This document shows positions 1 through 9,308 of a DNA stretch of 64,000 nucleotides, piece after piece. Under the pieces are notes generated by a model, which saw only the letters and a program-made list of their open reading frames with translations, was not told where the DNA came from and did not search any database. Position numbers and translations under genes: made by a program. Source of the stretch: Maribacter huludaoensis (lineage in GTDB: Bacteria > Bacteroidota > Bacteroidia > Flavobacteriales > Flavobacteriaceae); contig NZ_JARKMS010000004.1 in NCBI RefSeq assembly GCF_029350945.1, forward strand, positions 384,590-448,589, in the 5' to 3' direction. The number at the start of each line of letters is the position of its first letter. The stretch's first letter is position 1.

Positions 1-1178
1 TAGAGAATAATACCTAAGGTGCCTATCCAGAAATGGAAGTTTGCCAACCCAACGGAGAATAATTTGTTCTTGGTCATTTTTGGCACCAAATAATAGATCA
101 TACCAAAGGTCAAGAATCCGTTCCAAGCTAATGCACCAACATGTACGTGAGCAATGATCCAATCACTGAAATGGGCAATGGCGTTTACGTTTTTAAGTGA
201 AAGCATAGGGCCTTCAAAAGTTGCCATACCATAACCGGTTATAGCGACTACCATGAATTTTAGAACAGGATCGGTACGCACTTTGTCCCACGCACCACGA
301 AGTGTTAGCAGTCCGTTGATCATACCGCCCCAAGACGGTGCCAATAACATGATAGAGAACGCTACCCCTAAATTCTGGGCCCAATCGGGTAGTGCAGAAT
401 AAAGTAAGTGGTGTGGACCTGCCCATATATAGATAAAAATCAAGGACCAAAAATGCACTATAGATAATCTGTAAGAATATACAGGTCTGTTTGCCGCCTT
501 AGGTACAAAATAGTACATAAGGCCCAAAAATGGTGTAGTCAAAAAGAAAGCAACCGCGTTGTGCCCATACCACCATTGTACCAATGCATCTTGTACCCCT
601 GCATAAACGGAATAACTTTTAAATGCTGTAACAGGTAATTCTAAACTATTAAAAATATGAAGTACGGCTACGGTAACGAAAGTAGCCAGGTAAAACCAGA
701 TAGCCACATAAAGATGACGCTGTCTTCTTTTGATCATGGTACCAATAAGGTTTATACCAAATGCCACCCATACCACTGCAATGGCTAAATCTATAGGCCA
801 CTCAAGCTCAGCATATTCTTTAGAACTGGTGTAACCTAATGGTAGCGTTATTGCAGCTGCTACAATGATTAATTGCCAGCCCCAAAAGTTGAATTTGCTT
901 AGGAAATCACTATACATACGTGTCTTTAAAAGCCGTTGTGTAGAGTAATATACTCCGGCATAAATAGCATTACCTACAAATGCAAAAATTACCGCGTTGG
1001 TGTGCAACGGGCGCAAGCGACCAAAACTTAACCATGAGATACCATCGGTTAGGTTGGGGAACATGAACATAAAGGCTAACAATAAGCCCACTGACATACC
1101 CACTATACCCCAGAACATGGTTGCATATAGGAAATTTTTCACGATTTTGTTATCGTAATAAAACTGCTGTACTTCCAT
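1..1178 (-). CDS. ccoN: cbb3-type cytochrome c oxidase subunit I (CcoN, possibly CcoNO fusion), C-terminus outside window
   Basis: This is the catalytic heme-copper subunit of the cbb3 terminal oxidase, which reduces O2 at low oxygen tension in the inner membrane. I translated it from the minus strand; it starts at the ATG at 1178-1176 ([10 protein letters not shown]) and stays open to the window edge, giving about 392 residues. Many membrane helices are visible. Metal-ligand type histidines occur in [10 protein letters not shown] (about residue 59), [23 protein letters not shown] and [11 protein letters not shown], all typical of CcoN. In Bacteroidota the gene is often fused to ccoO, which cannot be checked here. 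ccoS lies 105 bp upstream in the same direction, so the two are probably one transcript. Confidence 0.95.
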   Translation of the reverse strand, partial: MEVQQFYYDNKIVKNFLYATMFWGIVGMSVGLLLAFMFMFPNLTDGISWLSFGRLRPLHTNAVIFAFVGNAIYAGVYYSTQRLLKTRMYSDFLSKFNFWGWQLIIVAAAITLPLGYTSSKEYAELEWPIDLAIAVVWVAFGINLIGTMIKRRQRHLYVAIWFYLATFVTVAVLHIFNSLELPVTAFKSYSVYAGVQDALVQWWYGHNAVAFFLTTPFLGLMYYFVPKAANRPVYSYRLSIVHFWSLIFIYIWAGPHHLLYSALPDWAQNLGVAFSIMLLAPSWGGMINGLLTLRGAWDKVRTDPVLKFMVVAITGYGMATFEGPMLSLKNVNAIAHFSDWIIAHVHVGALAWNGFLTFGMIYYLVPKMTKNKLFSVGLANFHFWIGTLGIIL

Positions 1179-1283
1179 AATTATACTTGTTTATTTAGTT
1201 GGATTTTATTTTTCTAAAATGAAGAACAGAGAGAAAAGAAAATAGAGAAGAGACTCCTATTAATTTGCAAATGTCCTTTACTT

Positions 1284-1466
1284 TCAATTTTTTACTTTAC
1301 TCTTTACTTCATTACCTGTTTTCACCAGTTCATCTTCAAAAAGCATACGTACAGAAGGGGTGTAAGCATCATCATATTGTCCTTGCCTGACCGATACGAT
1401 GAAAGCGACAAAAAAGATAATTGCCACTACTAGACTTATAGCTAGCAAAACATAGATTACACTCAT
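1284..1466 (-). CDS. ccoS: cbb3 oxidase maturation protein CcoS
   Basis: Small one-helix membrane protein needed to place cofactors in cbb3 oxidase. I start it at the ATG at 1466 (MSVIYVLLAISLVVAIIFF) rather than at an upstream Met 13 codons earlier, because the hydrophobic helix then begins at once, as in CcoS. The protein is 60 residues, normal for the family, with a short charged tail. It lies between ccoI and ccoN. A perfect 14-bp palindrome at 1516-1529 sits about 50 bp upstream and probably controls the ccoS-ccoN operon. The family assignment rests on size, topology and context. Confidence 0.85.
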   Translation of the reverse strand: MSVIYVLLAISLVVAIIFFVAFIVSVRQGQYDDAYTPSVRMLFEDELVKTGNEVKSKVKN

Positions 1467-1515
1467 ACCTAACTGATTTATTCGGTAAAAGTAAGAGTGA
1501 AGCAAACCTTAGAAA

Positions 1516-1529
1516 ATGACAATTGTCAT
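1516..1529. promoter_or_regulatory. Fnr-like operator upstream of ccoS
   Basis: ATGACAATTGTCAT is a perfect 14-bp palindrome. A TACTTTTA box on the minus strand (1493-1486) resembles the Bacteroidota -7 element; with the start of transcription a few bases beyond it, the palindrome centres near -42, the usual position of a Crp/Fnr activator touching polymerase. Related boxes lie at 4201-4212 and 4970-4981. Confidence 0.6.
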
Positions 1530-1685
1530 ACTTTAGAACTTTTCTTGGACTATTTAAAATTCCGGATAATTGAAGTTATGTATTTTGAGTTTTAAGTAGT
1601 TGAAAATCAATAAGTAAAATCCATTTTGTGAGTACCTGTACTTTTGTTCCTAGTTGTATGATTATGCAGGAAAAAAAGCGTAAAT

Positions 1686-1725
1686 TAAAAAGGCATCGGT
1701 CTTATTATTTGAAGAACGATGCCAT
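1686..1725 (-). terminator. Likely rho-independent terminator of ccoI
   Basis: Inverted repeat GGCATCG (1692-1698) and CGATGCC (1717-1723). Read on the minus strand it follows the ccoI stop and is followed by TTTTT. The loop is long (18 nt), so the call is moderate. Confidence 0.55.
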
Positions 1726-1752
1726 TTAAAAAATTAGTGGATTATATGTTCA

Positions 1753-4149
1753 TTATGTAAGCTTTCTGCCAATAAGGTTGGTCATTACGGTGGTGAAAAC
1801 AACAATACTGATGGAACTTAAAGGCATAAGGATTGCGGCAATCACGGGCTCTAATTGTCCGGTAATTGCAAAATATAGACCTACACAATTGTAGAGTAGT
1901 GATACTATAAAACTCATTTTTATAACGCGCATTGCTTTTTTGGATGCAAGTATATAATTGTAAAGCTGTTGAAACTTAGAGGCATCTAAAATAGCATCGC
2001 AGGCGGGGGAGAAGACATTGATGTTTTCTGATATGGCAATACCAACATTACTTTGTGCAAGTGCACCGGCATCATTTAATCCATCGCCCACCATTAATAC
2101 TTTTTTGCCTTGATCCTGTAATGATTTTATGAACTCTAGTTTAGTTTCCGGTTTTTGGTTGAAGTATAAAGGCGTCAGTTTTGGCAGCAGTGCCTCTAGC
2201 CGTTCTTTTTCTCCTTCGTTATCACCTGAAAGTATGGCTAAATTCATTGATTCTGACATGTTTTTGAAGACAGATGAAATTCCCTCGCGATATTGATTAT
2301 GAAAAACATACCTGCCTTTATAAGTATTGTTGGCGCTAATATAAATAGAGGTGTCCAAGAGGCTTTCTGAGCTACCCTTACCAACAAAATTTGCCGATCC
2401 TATTTTCATATTTATTTGATCTTTTGAGCTTTCAAGACCTTTGCCAACATGCTCTTCATATTCATCTAAAGTAATGATATTCTGTTCTTTGAGTAGATCA
2501 TATAAAGATCTGCTTAAAGGGTGGTTAGAGGCCCTAATGGTATTCTTCAATAAGGATTCTTCTTCTGGGGTCAATGGCATACCTTCATAGTGTGCCGTAC
2601 TTTTTTGGGATGTGGTGATCGTACCCGTTTTATCGAAAATGGCGGTATCTATCTTTGCCAACCGTTCAATGGTTTGGGTGTCCTTGATATAGAATTTCTT
2701 TTTCCCAAAAATACGCAGCATATTCCCCAAGGTAAATGGAGAGGCCAATGCTATGGCGCACGGGCAAGCAATGATCAGTACCGCAGTAAAAACGTTCATA
2801 GCTTTGGAAGGATCGTGGTATAACCAAAAGGCTGTAGCCGTAAATGCAATGGTAAGTACTGCAATGGTAAAACGTTTGCCAATACTATCCGTAAGGTTTT
2901 GGAAGGCGGTTATTTTGTCCGTTTTAAAAACCGCATTGCCCCATAACTGGGTCAGGTAACTTTGAGAAACTGATTTTAGGGCGATCATTTCTATAACACC
3001 GTTCAATTGCTTTCCGCCGGCAAAAACTTGTTCCCCAATTTCTTTGGCCACAGGTTCAGATTCTCCAGAAACAAAACTGTAGTCTATTTGTGCATTACCG
3101 TACACCAAGGTACCGTCAACGGGAATCATCTCTTCGTTTCTGATCAATATTCTATCACCTTTTATAATTTCCTGAACAGGTACGGTTTCTTCCTTGCCGT
3201 TTTGGTTTAGTCTGGTAATAGCAATGGGGAAGTATGATTTATAATCGCGTTCAAAAGACAAAAAGCTATAGGTTCTTTGTTGAAAGAACTTGCCCAATAG
3301 AAGAAAAAATACCAGACCGGTTAGGGAGTCAAAAAAACCGCTGCCCAGGTTGAAAGTGATATCATAGGTACTTCTTATGAACAGTATTAGAATACCTAGG
3401 GCAATGGGCACATCAATATTTAAGAGTTTGGCACGTAAACCTTTGTATGCGGACACAAAATAATCCCAACCGGCATAGAAAACTACGGGTAAGGAAAAGA
3501 TGAACATCATCCATCTAAATAAATCTTGATATTCGTTCAGCCAATACTCACCACCAGAGGCAGCACTAGAGCCAAGGTCAAAATAATCTGGAAAGGAAAG
3601 AAACATGACATTGCCAAAGGCAAAACCTGCAACGCCAAGTTTGTATATTAAACTTCTGTCAGCTGTTTTCTTTTTACCCTCAAAATCCTCTAGCGATATA
3701 TATGGCTCATAGCCAATTTTTGCCAAAAGTAAAACTAAGTCCTTTAGGCTAAAACTTTGGTTTTTATAGGTAACCCTTATAGTTTTTTTTGGAAAATCTA
3801 CCTGTGAGTTTGTTACGTGCCTATTTAGTTTGTTCAAATTCTCTAAAATCCAAATACATGAACTACAGTGGATAGTGGGTATATATAGGTTTATGATTTC
3901 AATATTATCATCATTAAATTCCGTCAGTTTAGATACGATCTCTTCATTATCTAGAAAATCATATTTTCCTTCTATGGCCTTTGGTGTAGAACCTGCGGCT
4001 TCTTGCAACTCATAATAATGATCAAGGTCGTTGGTAGAAAATATTTCATAAACAGTTTTACAACCGCTACAACAAAATGATTTTTGGTCAAATGTTATCA
4101 GTTGTTTGTCACAAGGATCTCCGCAATGAAAACATGTATCTGCCTGCAT
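1753..4149 (-). CDS. ccoI: Copper-translocating P1B-type ATPase (CcoI/FixI)
   Basis: Copper-exporting ATPase thought to supply copper for cbb3 oxidase assembly. The 798 residues contain, in order, a cysteine-rich N-terminus (CFHCGDPC at about 6-13, then FCCSGC) of the CcoI type, a heavy-metal-binding domain with CSSC at 95-98, membrane helices, the ion-binding motif CPC at 462-464, the phosphorylation motif DKTGT with D506, and the hinge motif GDGLNDAGAL near the C-terminus, followed by two last helices. Length and domain order are normal. It lies just before ccoS and ccoN on the same strand and diverges from the Crp/Fnr gene across a shared region that holds a TGAC-type box. Confidence 0.95.
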   Translation of the reverse strand: MQADTCFHCGDPCDKQLITFDQKSFCCSGCKTVYEIFSTNDLDHYYELQEAAGSTPKAIEGKYDFLDNEEIVSKLTEFNDDNIEIINLYIPTIHCSSCIWILENLNKLNRHVTNSQVDFPKKTIRVTYKNQSFSLKDLVLLLAKIGYEPYISLEDFEGKKKTADRSLIYKLGVAGFAFGNVMFLSFPDYFDLGSSAASGGEYWLNEYQDLFRWMMFIFSLPVVFYAGWDYFVSAYKGLRAKLLNIDVPIALGILILFIRSTYDITFNLGSGFFDSLTGLVFFLLLGKFFQQRTYSFLSFERDYKSYFPIAITRLNQNGKEETVPVQEIIKGDRILIRNEEMIPVDGTLVYGNAQIDYSFVSGESEPVAKEIGEQVFAGGKQLNGVIEMIALKSVSQSYLTQLWGNAVFKTDKITAFQNLTDSIGKRFTIAVLTIAFTATAFWLYHDPSKAMNVFTAVLIIACPCAIALASPFTLGNMLRIFGKKKFYIKDTQTIERLAKIDTAIFDKTGTITTSQKSTAHYEGMPLTPEEESLLKNTIRASNHPLSRSLYDLLKEQNIITLDEYEEHVGKGLESSKDQINMKIGSANFVGKGSSESLLDTSIYISANNTYKGRYVFHNQYREGISSVFKNMSESMNLAILSGDNEGEKERLEALLPKLTPLYFNQKPETKLEFIKSLQDQGKKVLMVGDGLNDAGALAQSNVGIAISENINVFSPACDAILDASKFQQLYNYILASKKAMRVIKMSFIVSLLYNCVGLYFAITGQLEPVIAAILMPLSSISIVVFTTVMTNLIGRKLT

Positions 4150-4200
4150 AATTATAAACTAATATTTTACAAAGGTGAAAATGAAACACTTTCTAAAACA

Positions 4201-4212
4201 TGATAATTGTCA
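4201..4212. promoter_or_regulatory. Fnr-like operator between ccoI and the Crp/Fnr gene
   Basis: TGATAATTGTCA differs by one base from the palindrome TGACAATTGTCA found at ccoS. It lies between two divergent genes. On the plus strand TAATTTTG at 4236-4243 fits a -7 element, placing the box near -43 for the regulator gene, which suggests autoregulation; it lies 52 bp before the ccoI start. Confidence 0.5.
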
Positions 4213-4265
4213 CTTTTTACAAGTATGGGCTTGTGTAATTTTGCCCTATACTTAAAGATAATGCC

Positions 4266-4955
4266 ATGGAAAATAGATGCGAAAATTGTATAATAAGGCA
4301 GTTTAATTCTCTCCGTGCGTTAAATAAAGACGATTTAAAAAAGGTTTCGGACTCTAAAATATCCAGGAAGATAAAAAAGGGAGAAGCCCTGTTTGTTGAA
4401 GGGCAAAAGTTAGATGGCGTCTTTTGTGTAAGAAACGGTGTATCCAAATTATCTAAATTAAGCGCTAATGGTAAAGAACAAATTGTAAAACTGACCAATA
4501 TTGGCGAGATAATGGGGCAACGATCCGTCATAGCGGAAGATTTTACCAATTTAAGCGCCACGGCCATAAATGACATGGAAGTATGTTTTATACCCAAAGA
4601 AATTATATCTAATACGCTGAACACCAATCCTAATTTTTCTTTGGAAGTATTACGGCATTTGGCCCATGATTTAAAAGAGGCCGATGACGTGATCGTAAAC
4701 ATGTCTCAAAAAACGGTAAAACAGCGGTTGGCGGAAGCCTTTATCTATCTTAAGAAAAATTACGGGGAAGATGAAAACGGATTTCTGACACTGACCCTTA
4801 GCAGGGACGATTATGCAAATATCATTGGTGCTGCAACAGAATCCTTAATACGTATGATTTCTGATTTTAAGAAAAAAGGACTTATAAAGACCGAAGGTAA
4901 AAAGATCGGGGTGGTAGAAATAGATAGGTTGCAGGAACTTGTGGATGGTTTCTAA
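4266..4955 (+). CDS. Crp/Fnr-family transcriptional regulator, possibly redox or oxygen responsive
   Basis: A 229-residue regulator with an N-terminal cyclic-nucleotide-binding-type beta barrel, a dimer helix (about 115-145) and a C-terminal winged helix with the recognition segment ATESLIRMISDF. It has cysteines at 5, 8, 54 and 107. The CxxC at the very N-terminus and a cysteine in the barrel resemble the ligand layout of Fe-S Fnr proteins, although the exact spacing differs, so oxygen sensing is inferred. It is divergent from ccoI and followed by a Usp gene, and TGAC-type boxes precede all three units, which makes it the best candidate for their regulator. Confidence 0.88.
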   Translation: MENRCENCIIRQFNSLRALNKDDLKKVSDSKISRKIKKGEALFVEGQKLDGVFCVRNGVSKLSKLSANGKEQIVKLTNIGEIMGQRSVIAEDFTNLSATAINDMEVCFIPKEIISNTLNTNPNFSLEVLRHLAHDLKEADDVIVNMSQKTVKQRLAEAFIYLKKNYGEDENGFLTLTLSRDDYANIIGAATESLIRMISDFKKKGLIKTEGKKIGVVEIDRLQELVDGF

Positions 4956-4969
4956 GTAATTTTCTAAGT

Positions 4970-4981
4970 TGACGAATGTCA
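4970..4981. promoter_or_regulatory. Fnr-like operator upstream of the Usp gene
   Basis: TGACGAATGTCA has the same TGAC-N4-GTCA frame as the other two boxes. A TATTTTTA sequence at 5005-5012 may be the -7 element, again putting the box near -42. Confidence 0.45.
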
Positions 4982-5035
4982 TAGTTTCAACTCATAGGCA
5001 GAAGTATTTTTATCATCAAATGATGAGCTTCGTTT

Positions 5036-5908
5036 ATGAAAAACATTTTAATACCTACAGATTTTTCACCATCGGCCTGGAATGCCATTACATATGCTGT
5101 CCATTTATTTGCAGAATTTGAATGTGTATTTCATTTTGTAAATGCTTACACACCAGAAATGCACAGCAATCGCTTAATGGCGGGGAAGGTTTTAGATACG
5201 GCAAAAGGCTGTACCGCACAAGCCACTTCAAAACGAGGATTACAAAAAACCATATATCGCATTAAAAAGGAATACAGAAATCCGTTACATAGGTATACCT
5301 CAATTTCTACTTTTTCCATGTTGGTAGATGAGGTGAAAGAAACGGTAAAAGCGCGTAACATAGATTTTATAATTTTAGGCACTAACGGTGGTGCCGATGA
5401 TGAATCTATATTTTTAGGCAGGAATACAGTAAAAATTTTGAACCAAGGATATCATTGTCCTGTAATGGTAATTCCGCCAAGGGCACGTTTTGAAGATCTA
5501 GCATCCATTTCGGTACTATCGGAAATCAATCATTTATTTAAGCTAGAAGAATTACAACCGGTAGTAGAATTGGCACGTTATTTTAATAGTACGGTTCAAA
5601 TTGCAAGTATGCGGAAAACATCGGCTTCATCAAATGAATTACAAAAATTAAATCACAAAATTTTAAACGATAGTCTAGTTAGGATCTCTCATAACTTTTA
5701 TAAATTAGATACTGAAGGTTCTTTAACAACAACTTTAAAAAACTACGTTAATCAGACTAATTGCCAATTACTTGTTATGTCCAATTCTATAAACAGTTAC
5801 CTAAGAAGTTTATGTCATAACTACATAGTAAACAGGTCTATTTTCTGTTGTCATGTACCGTTGTTATCACTACAGTTTATAGAACATGGTATAAGCATTG
5901 ACCACTAA
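5036..5908 (+). CDS. Universal stress protein family protein, two Usp domains
   Basis: Cytoplasmic stress protein of 290 residues. The first Usp domain begins MKNILIPTDFSPSAWNAITYA and carries the nucleotide-binding signature GTNGG near residue 119 followed by GRNTVKIL. The second domain (about 160-285) is divergent and lacks a clear ATP motif. Tandem Usp proteins near cbb3 oxidase genes and Crp/Fnr regulators are common in Bacteroidota. An Fnr-like box lies about 55 bp upstream of the start, so induction under low oxygen is inferred. The downstream gene rpiA is separated by 128 bp and is probably a separate unit. Confidence 0.85.
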   Translation: MKNILIPTDFSPSAWNAITYAVHLFAEFECVFHFVNAYTPEMHSNRLMAGKVLDTAKGCTAQATSKRGLQKTIYRIKKEYRNPLHRYTSISTFSMLVDEVKETVKARNIDFIILGTNGGADDESIFLGRNTVKILNQGYHCPVMVIPPRARFEDLASISVLSEINHLFKLEELQPVVELARYFNSTVQIASMRKTSASSNELQKLNHKILNDSLVRISHNFYKLDTEGSLTTTLKNYVNQTNCQLLVMSNSINSYLRSLCHNYIVNRSIFCCHVPLLSLQFIEHGISIDH

Positions 5909-6036
5909 AACATTATCTGAGGTAAGGTTGCATAAGCATAAATCGCAAAATTTTAGATATTACTTTACCCTTTAGGTAATGCTATCTATTAATTCTAAAT
6001 ATCTTTATGGCCGGATAAACTTTAATTGAACAAAAA

Positions 6037-6714
6037 GTGAGCGCGGTAAACGAGAAAAAAGTAGCGGCATTGGCAGCGGTAAAATATGTAAAGTCTGGAA
6101 TGACGGTTGGGCTAGGAACAGGATCCACGGCATTTTATATGATAGAGGCCATTGGTGAAATGGTACAAAACGGCATGGAAATCAAAGCTGTTGCAACCTC
6201 TAACGAAACAGAGAAATTAGCAACCCGTTTAGGTATTAACGTAATAACCCTTGCAGAAGCAAAAAGGTTGGATGTTACTATTGATGGGGCCGATGAGGTA
6301 GATGAAAACTTTCAATTGATCAAAGGCGGTGGTGGAGCGCTACTAAGAGAAAAAATCGTTGCACATAATTCTGATTTGAATATTATTATAGCAGATGCAT
6401 CTAAAAGTGTTTCCAAATTGGGAAAATTTAAATTGCCCATTGAGACCATACCGTTTGCTACACAGTTGATTATTAACGAATTGAACGACATGGGGCTTAG
6501 TCCGGTGCAACGAATGAACGGAAATGATCACTATAAGACCGATGAAAACAACGACATTGTTGATATTGATATTTGGGATTGCGATATGAAATTGACCGAA
6601 TTAGAGCGGCATTTAAAAACCATTCCGGGCATTGTAGAAACCGGCTTGTTCTTGACGACGACCAATTTGGTTATTATAGGCAAAGGCGATGAAGCTATCG
6701 TAAAAAATAGATAG
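6037..6714 (+). CDS. rpiA: Ribose-5-phosphate isomerase A
   Basis: Interconverts ribose 5-phosphate and ribulose 5-phosphate in the pentose phosphate pathway. The 225-residue length is normal. The conserved segments GLGTGSTAFYMIEAIG (about 22-37), TIDGADEVDENFQLIKGGGG (about 80-99) and the following EK pair give the substrate and catalytic residues of RpiA. The start is a GTG at 6037; no ATG is available in frame nearby. It is followed, after a gap of about 500 bp, by transketolase and a transaldolase-like gene, so this region holds three enzymes of the non-oxidative branch, though the gap argues against a single operon. Confidence 0.95.
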   Translation: MSAVNEKKVAALAAVKYVKSGMTVGLGTGSTAFYMIEAIGEMVQNGMEIKAVATSNETEKLATRLGINVITLAEAKRLDVTIDGADEVDENFQLIKGGGGALLREKIVAHNSDLNIIIADASKSVSKLGKFKLPIETIPFATQLIINELNDMGLSPVQRMNGNDHYKTDENNDIVDIDIWDCDMKLTELERHLKTIPGIVETGLFLTTTNLVIIGKGDEAIVKNR

Positions 6715-7220
6715 CTATTAAGCAACTTCTATTCTTTTGTACAATTCTGAAGTAAAAAAATACGTCGGTGATAGTATTCCTTTGTCCTTGGTCAATGAAT
6801 TAAAACTGGCTTTATGGTTGTTAAGAACATACAGCTCAAGGACTGTGAGGTGGTATACATAAAGCTAATTTAATGTGATATTTTTTACGTAATTAAGAAT
6901 GCTTGGGATGTTTGGAATGCCTTGATATTTTGGCTTACATTTTACAAATAATAAATACATCGTACAAACAACAGTAACTCCTTAATTTGTAGGGGCTAAA
7001 CTAATATGCACCCAAAATTAGGAAGATATTGCATTTTCCGAAAACCCTTTCGAGAACGCTATTGTGTTATTTAAGAAGTAATCAGGGCTTTAATACTTGA
7101 ATACTATAGAATTATGTTAGGGGAAATATTTTAATTAGCGCCCATTATAAAGTATCTTTGAAGGAGATTTTTAGTAGATAGTAAAATAAACACGAACCTG
7201 AAAAATAATCTAATAATATA
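6715..7220. other. Gene-free stretch with a possible coding remnant
   Basis: About 500 bp with no convincing gene. A frame open from about 6722 to 6863 on the plus strand reads like protein (VGDSIPLSLVNELKLALWLL) but has no ATG and stops early; it may be a decayed gene fragment. TATCTTTG at 7153-7160 fits the Bacteroidota -7 consensus and could start transketolase transcription. Confidence 0.35.
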
Positions 7221-9251
7221 ATGAACAAGGAACTAGATCAATTAGCAGCCGACAATATAAGGGCATTAGCTGTAGCGATGGTAGAAAAGGCAAATTCTGG
7301 ACACCCAGGTGGCCCGATGGGAGGAGCAGACTACATGCACATTTTATATTCTGAATTTTTCAATTACGATCCTTCTGATATGAAATGGCCGTTTCGTGAC
7401 CGTTTCTTTATGGATGCAGGTCATTTATCTACTTTAATGTATGCTCAGTATTATTTGTTGGGTAACTATTCAAAAGATGATGTTTCTAATTTTAGACAAT
7501 GGGGATCGGTAACACCGGGTCACCCAGAGGTAGATGTGGCAAGAGGTATTGAAAATACTTCTGGTCCATTAGGCCAAGGGCATACTATGGGTGTTGGTGC
7601 AGCGGTAGCGGCCAATTTCTTAAAAGCTCGTTTTGGAGATTGGATGAACCATAAGATCTATGGCTTTATTTCAGATGGTGGTGTACAAGAAGAAATTTCT
7701 CAAGGTGCAGGTAGAATTGCAGGTCATTTAGGCTTAAGCAACTTTATCATGTTCTATGATTCTAACGATGTTCAATTATCCTCTAAAACAGATGAGGTAA
7801 CTTCTGAGGATACGGCAAAGAAATATGAAGCATGGGGATGGAAGGTAGTTACTATAGACGGCCACGATCATGATCAGATCAGAAAGGCGTTGAGTGATGC
7901 CAATGCAGAAACCGAAAAGCCAACTTTGATTATTGGTCAGACCATAATGGGTAAAGGCTGTGTAACTGCAGATGGAACTCCGTACGAAGGGTACACCGAG
8001 TTACATGGTAAGCCAATTGGCGATACAGGTGCGGATTATGAAAAGACTTTGGCAAATTTAGGCGCAGATGTAGACAATCCATTTGACATCTATTCAAAAG
8101 TAGAAGAGTACTACGAAGGCATCATCAATAAAAAGAAAGATGAAGCTCAAGCAAAGAAAAGGGAAATAGATGCTTGGCGTTCAGAGAACCCGGAGCTATC
8201 TGCCAAATTAGACGGTTTCTTGGAAGGCAAGTTGCCAGACCTAGATTTTGGTTCTGTAGCGCAAAAAGAAGGTCAGGCAACAAGAGCGGCATCTTCCAAT
8301 GTGTTGGCTTACTTGGCACAGAACGTAGAGAACATGATCGTGTCTTCTGCAGATTTATCCAATAGTGATAAAACTGATGGGTTCTTAAAGAAAACCAGTG
8401 TTTTACAAAAAGGCGATTTCTCAGGTGCTTTCTTGCAGGCAGGTGTAGCGGAACTGACCATGGCCACTATGGCAAACGGTATAGCGCTACACGGTGGGGT
8501 AATGGCAGTAGTGGCCACATTCTTTGTGTTTTCCGATTATATGAAACCGGCAATTCGTTTAAGCTGTATTCAAGAGCTACCGGTAAAGTTTGTTTGGACA
8601 CATGATGCTTTTAGGGTAGGAGAAGATGGCCCAACGCACCAACCAATTGAGCAAGAAGCTCAAATACGTTTGTTGGAGAAATTAAAGAACCATAGCCACG
8701 AGCAAAGTTTCGTAGCATTACGTCCTGCAGATTCTCAAGAAACGAACGTAGCTTGGAAAATGGCCATGGAAAACCAAAAAACACCTACCGGACTTATTTT
8801 ATCCCGTCAAGGCATAAAAGATATTCCTGCGAAAAGCGGTAACCGCTATGAGGAAGCGTTAGGAGCTGAAAAAGGAGGGTACTTGGTACAAGAAGTAGCT
8901 GATCCAGATGTAATTTTGATAGCAAACGGTTCTGAAGTGGCAACATTAGTAGCTGCAACAAAATTATTGGAAGAAAAAGAAGGGTTGAAAGTAAATATCG
9001 CTTCAATACCATCAGAAGGTATATTTAGGCAACAGTCAGAGGCTTATCAAGAAAAGGTAATTCCACCGAACAAACCGGTATTCGGTCTTACGGCAGGTTT
9101 ACCTGTAAACTTGGAAGGTTTGGCAGGGCCAAATGGCAAAGTATTCGGTTTAGAGCACTTTGGGTACTCTGCACCGGCAACCGTACTTGATGAGAAATTT
9201 GGATTTACCGGAGATCAAGTATACCAACAAGTAGTAGATTTTTTAAAATAG
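7221..9251 (+). CDS. tkt: Transketolase
   Basis: Thiamine-diphosphate enzyme that transfers two-carbon units between sugar phosphates. This is the full-length single-chain form (676 residues), not the split form found in some bacteria. Visible signatures are NSGHPGGPMG near residue 26, the TPP/metal-binding segment ISDGGVQEEISQGAGRIAGH, and in the pyrimidine-binding half THDAFRVGEDGPTHQPIEQE. The C-terminal domain ends with GFTGDQVYQQVVDFLK. The transaldolase-like gene follows 57 bp downstream on the same strand, so co-transcription is likely. Confidence 0.96.
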   Translation: MNKELDQLAADNIRALAVAMVEKANSGHPGGPMGGADYMHILYSEFFNYDPSDMKWPFRDRFFMDAGHLSTLMYAQYYLLGNYSKDDVSNFRQWGSVTPGHPEVDVARGIENTSGPLGQGHTMGVGAAVAANFLKARFGDWMNHKIYGFISDGGVQEEISQGAGRIAGHLGLSNFIMFYDSNDVQLSSKTDEVTSEDTAKKYEAWGWKVVTIDGHDHDQIRKALSDANAETEKPTLIIGQTIMGKGCVTADGTPYEGYTELHGKPIGDTGADYEKTLANLGADVDNPFDIYSKVEEYYEGIINKKKDEAQAKKREIDAWRSENPELSAKLDGFLEGKLPDLDFGSVAQKEGQATRAASSNVLAYLAQNVENMIVSSADLSNSDKTDGFLKKTSVLQKGDFSGAFLQAGVAELTMATMANGIALHGGVMAVVATFFVFSDYMKPAIRLSCIQELPVKFVWTHDAFRVGEDGPTHQPIEQEAQIRLLEKLKNHSHEQSFVALRPADSQETNVAWKMAMENQKTPTGLILSRQGIKDIPAKSGNRYEEALGAEKGGYLVQEVADPDVILIANGSEVATLVAATKLLEEKEGLKVNIASIPSEGIFRQQSEAYQEKVIPPNKPVFGLTAGLPVNLEGLAGPNGKVFGLEHFGYSAPATVLDEKFGFTGDQVYQQVVDFLK

Positions 9252-9308
9252 ATAATCTTTAAAGCATTGCTTTAGGGACATTGATTATAAATTTAAAATT
9301 AGTAACAG

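Noticed and set aside
4217..4702. 161-codon minus-strand frame opposite the Crp/Fnr gene
   Set aside because: Shadow of the regulator gene; composition is not protein-like.
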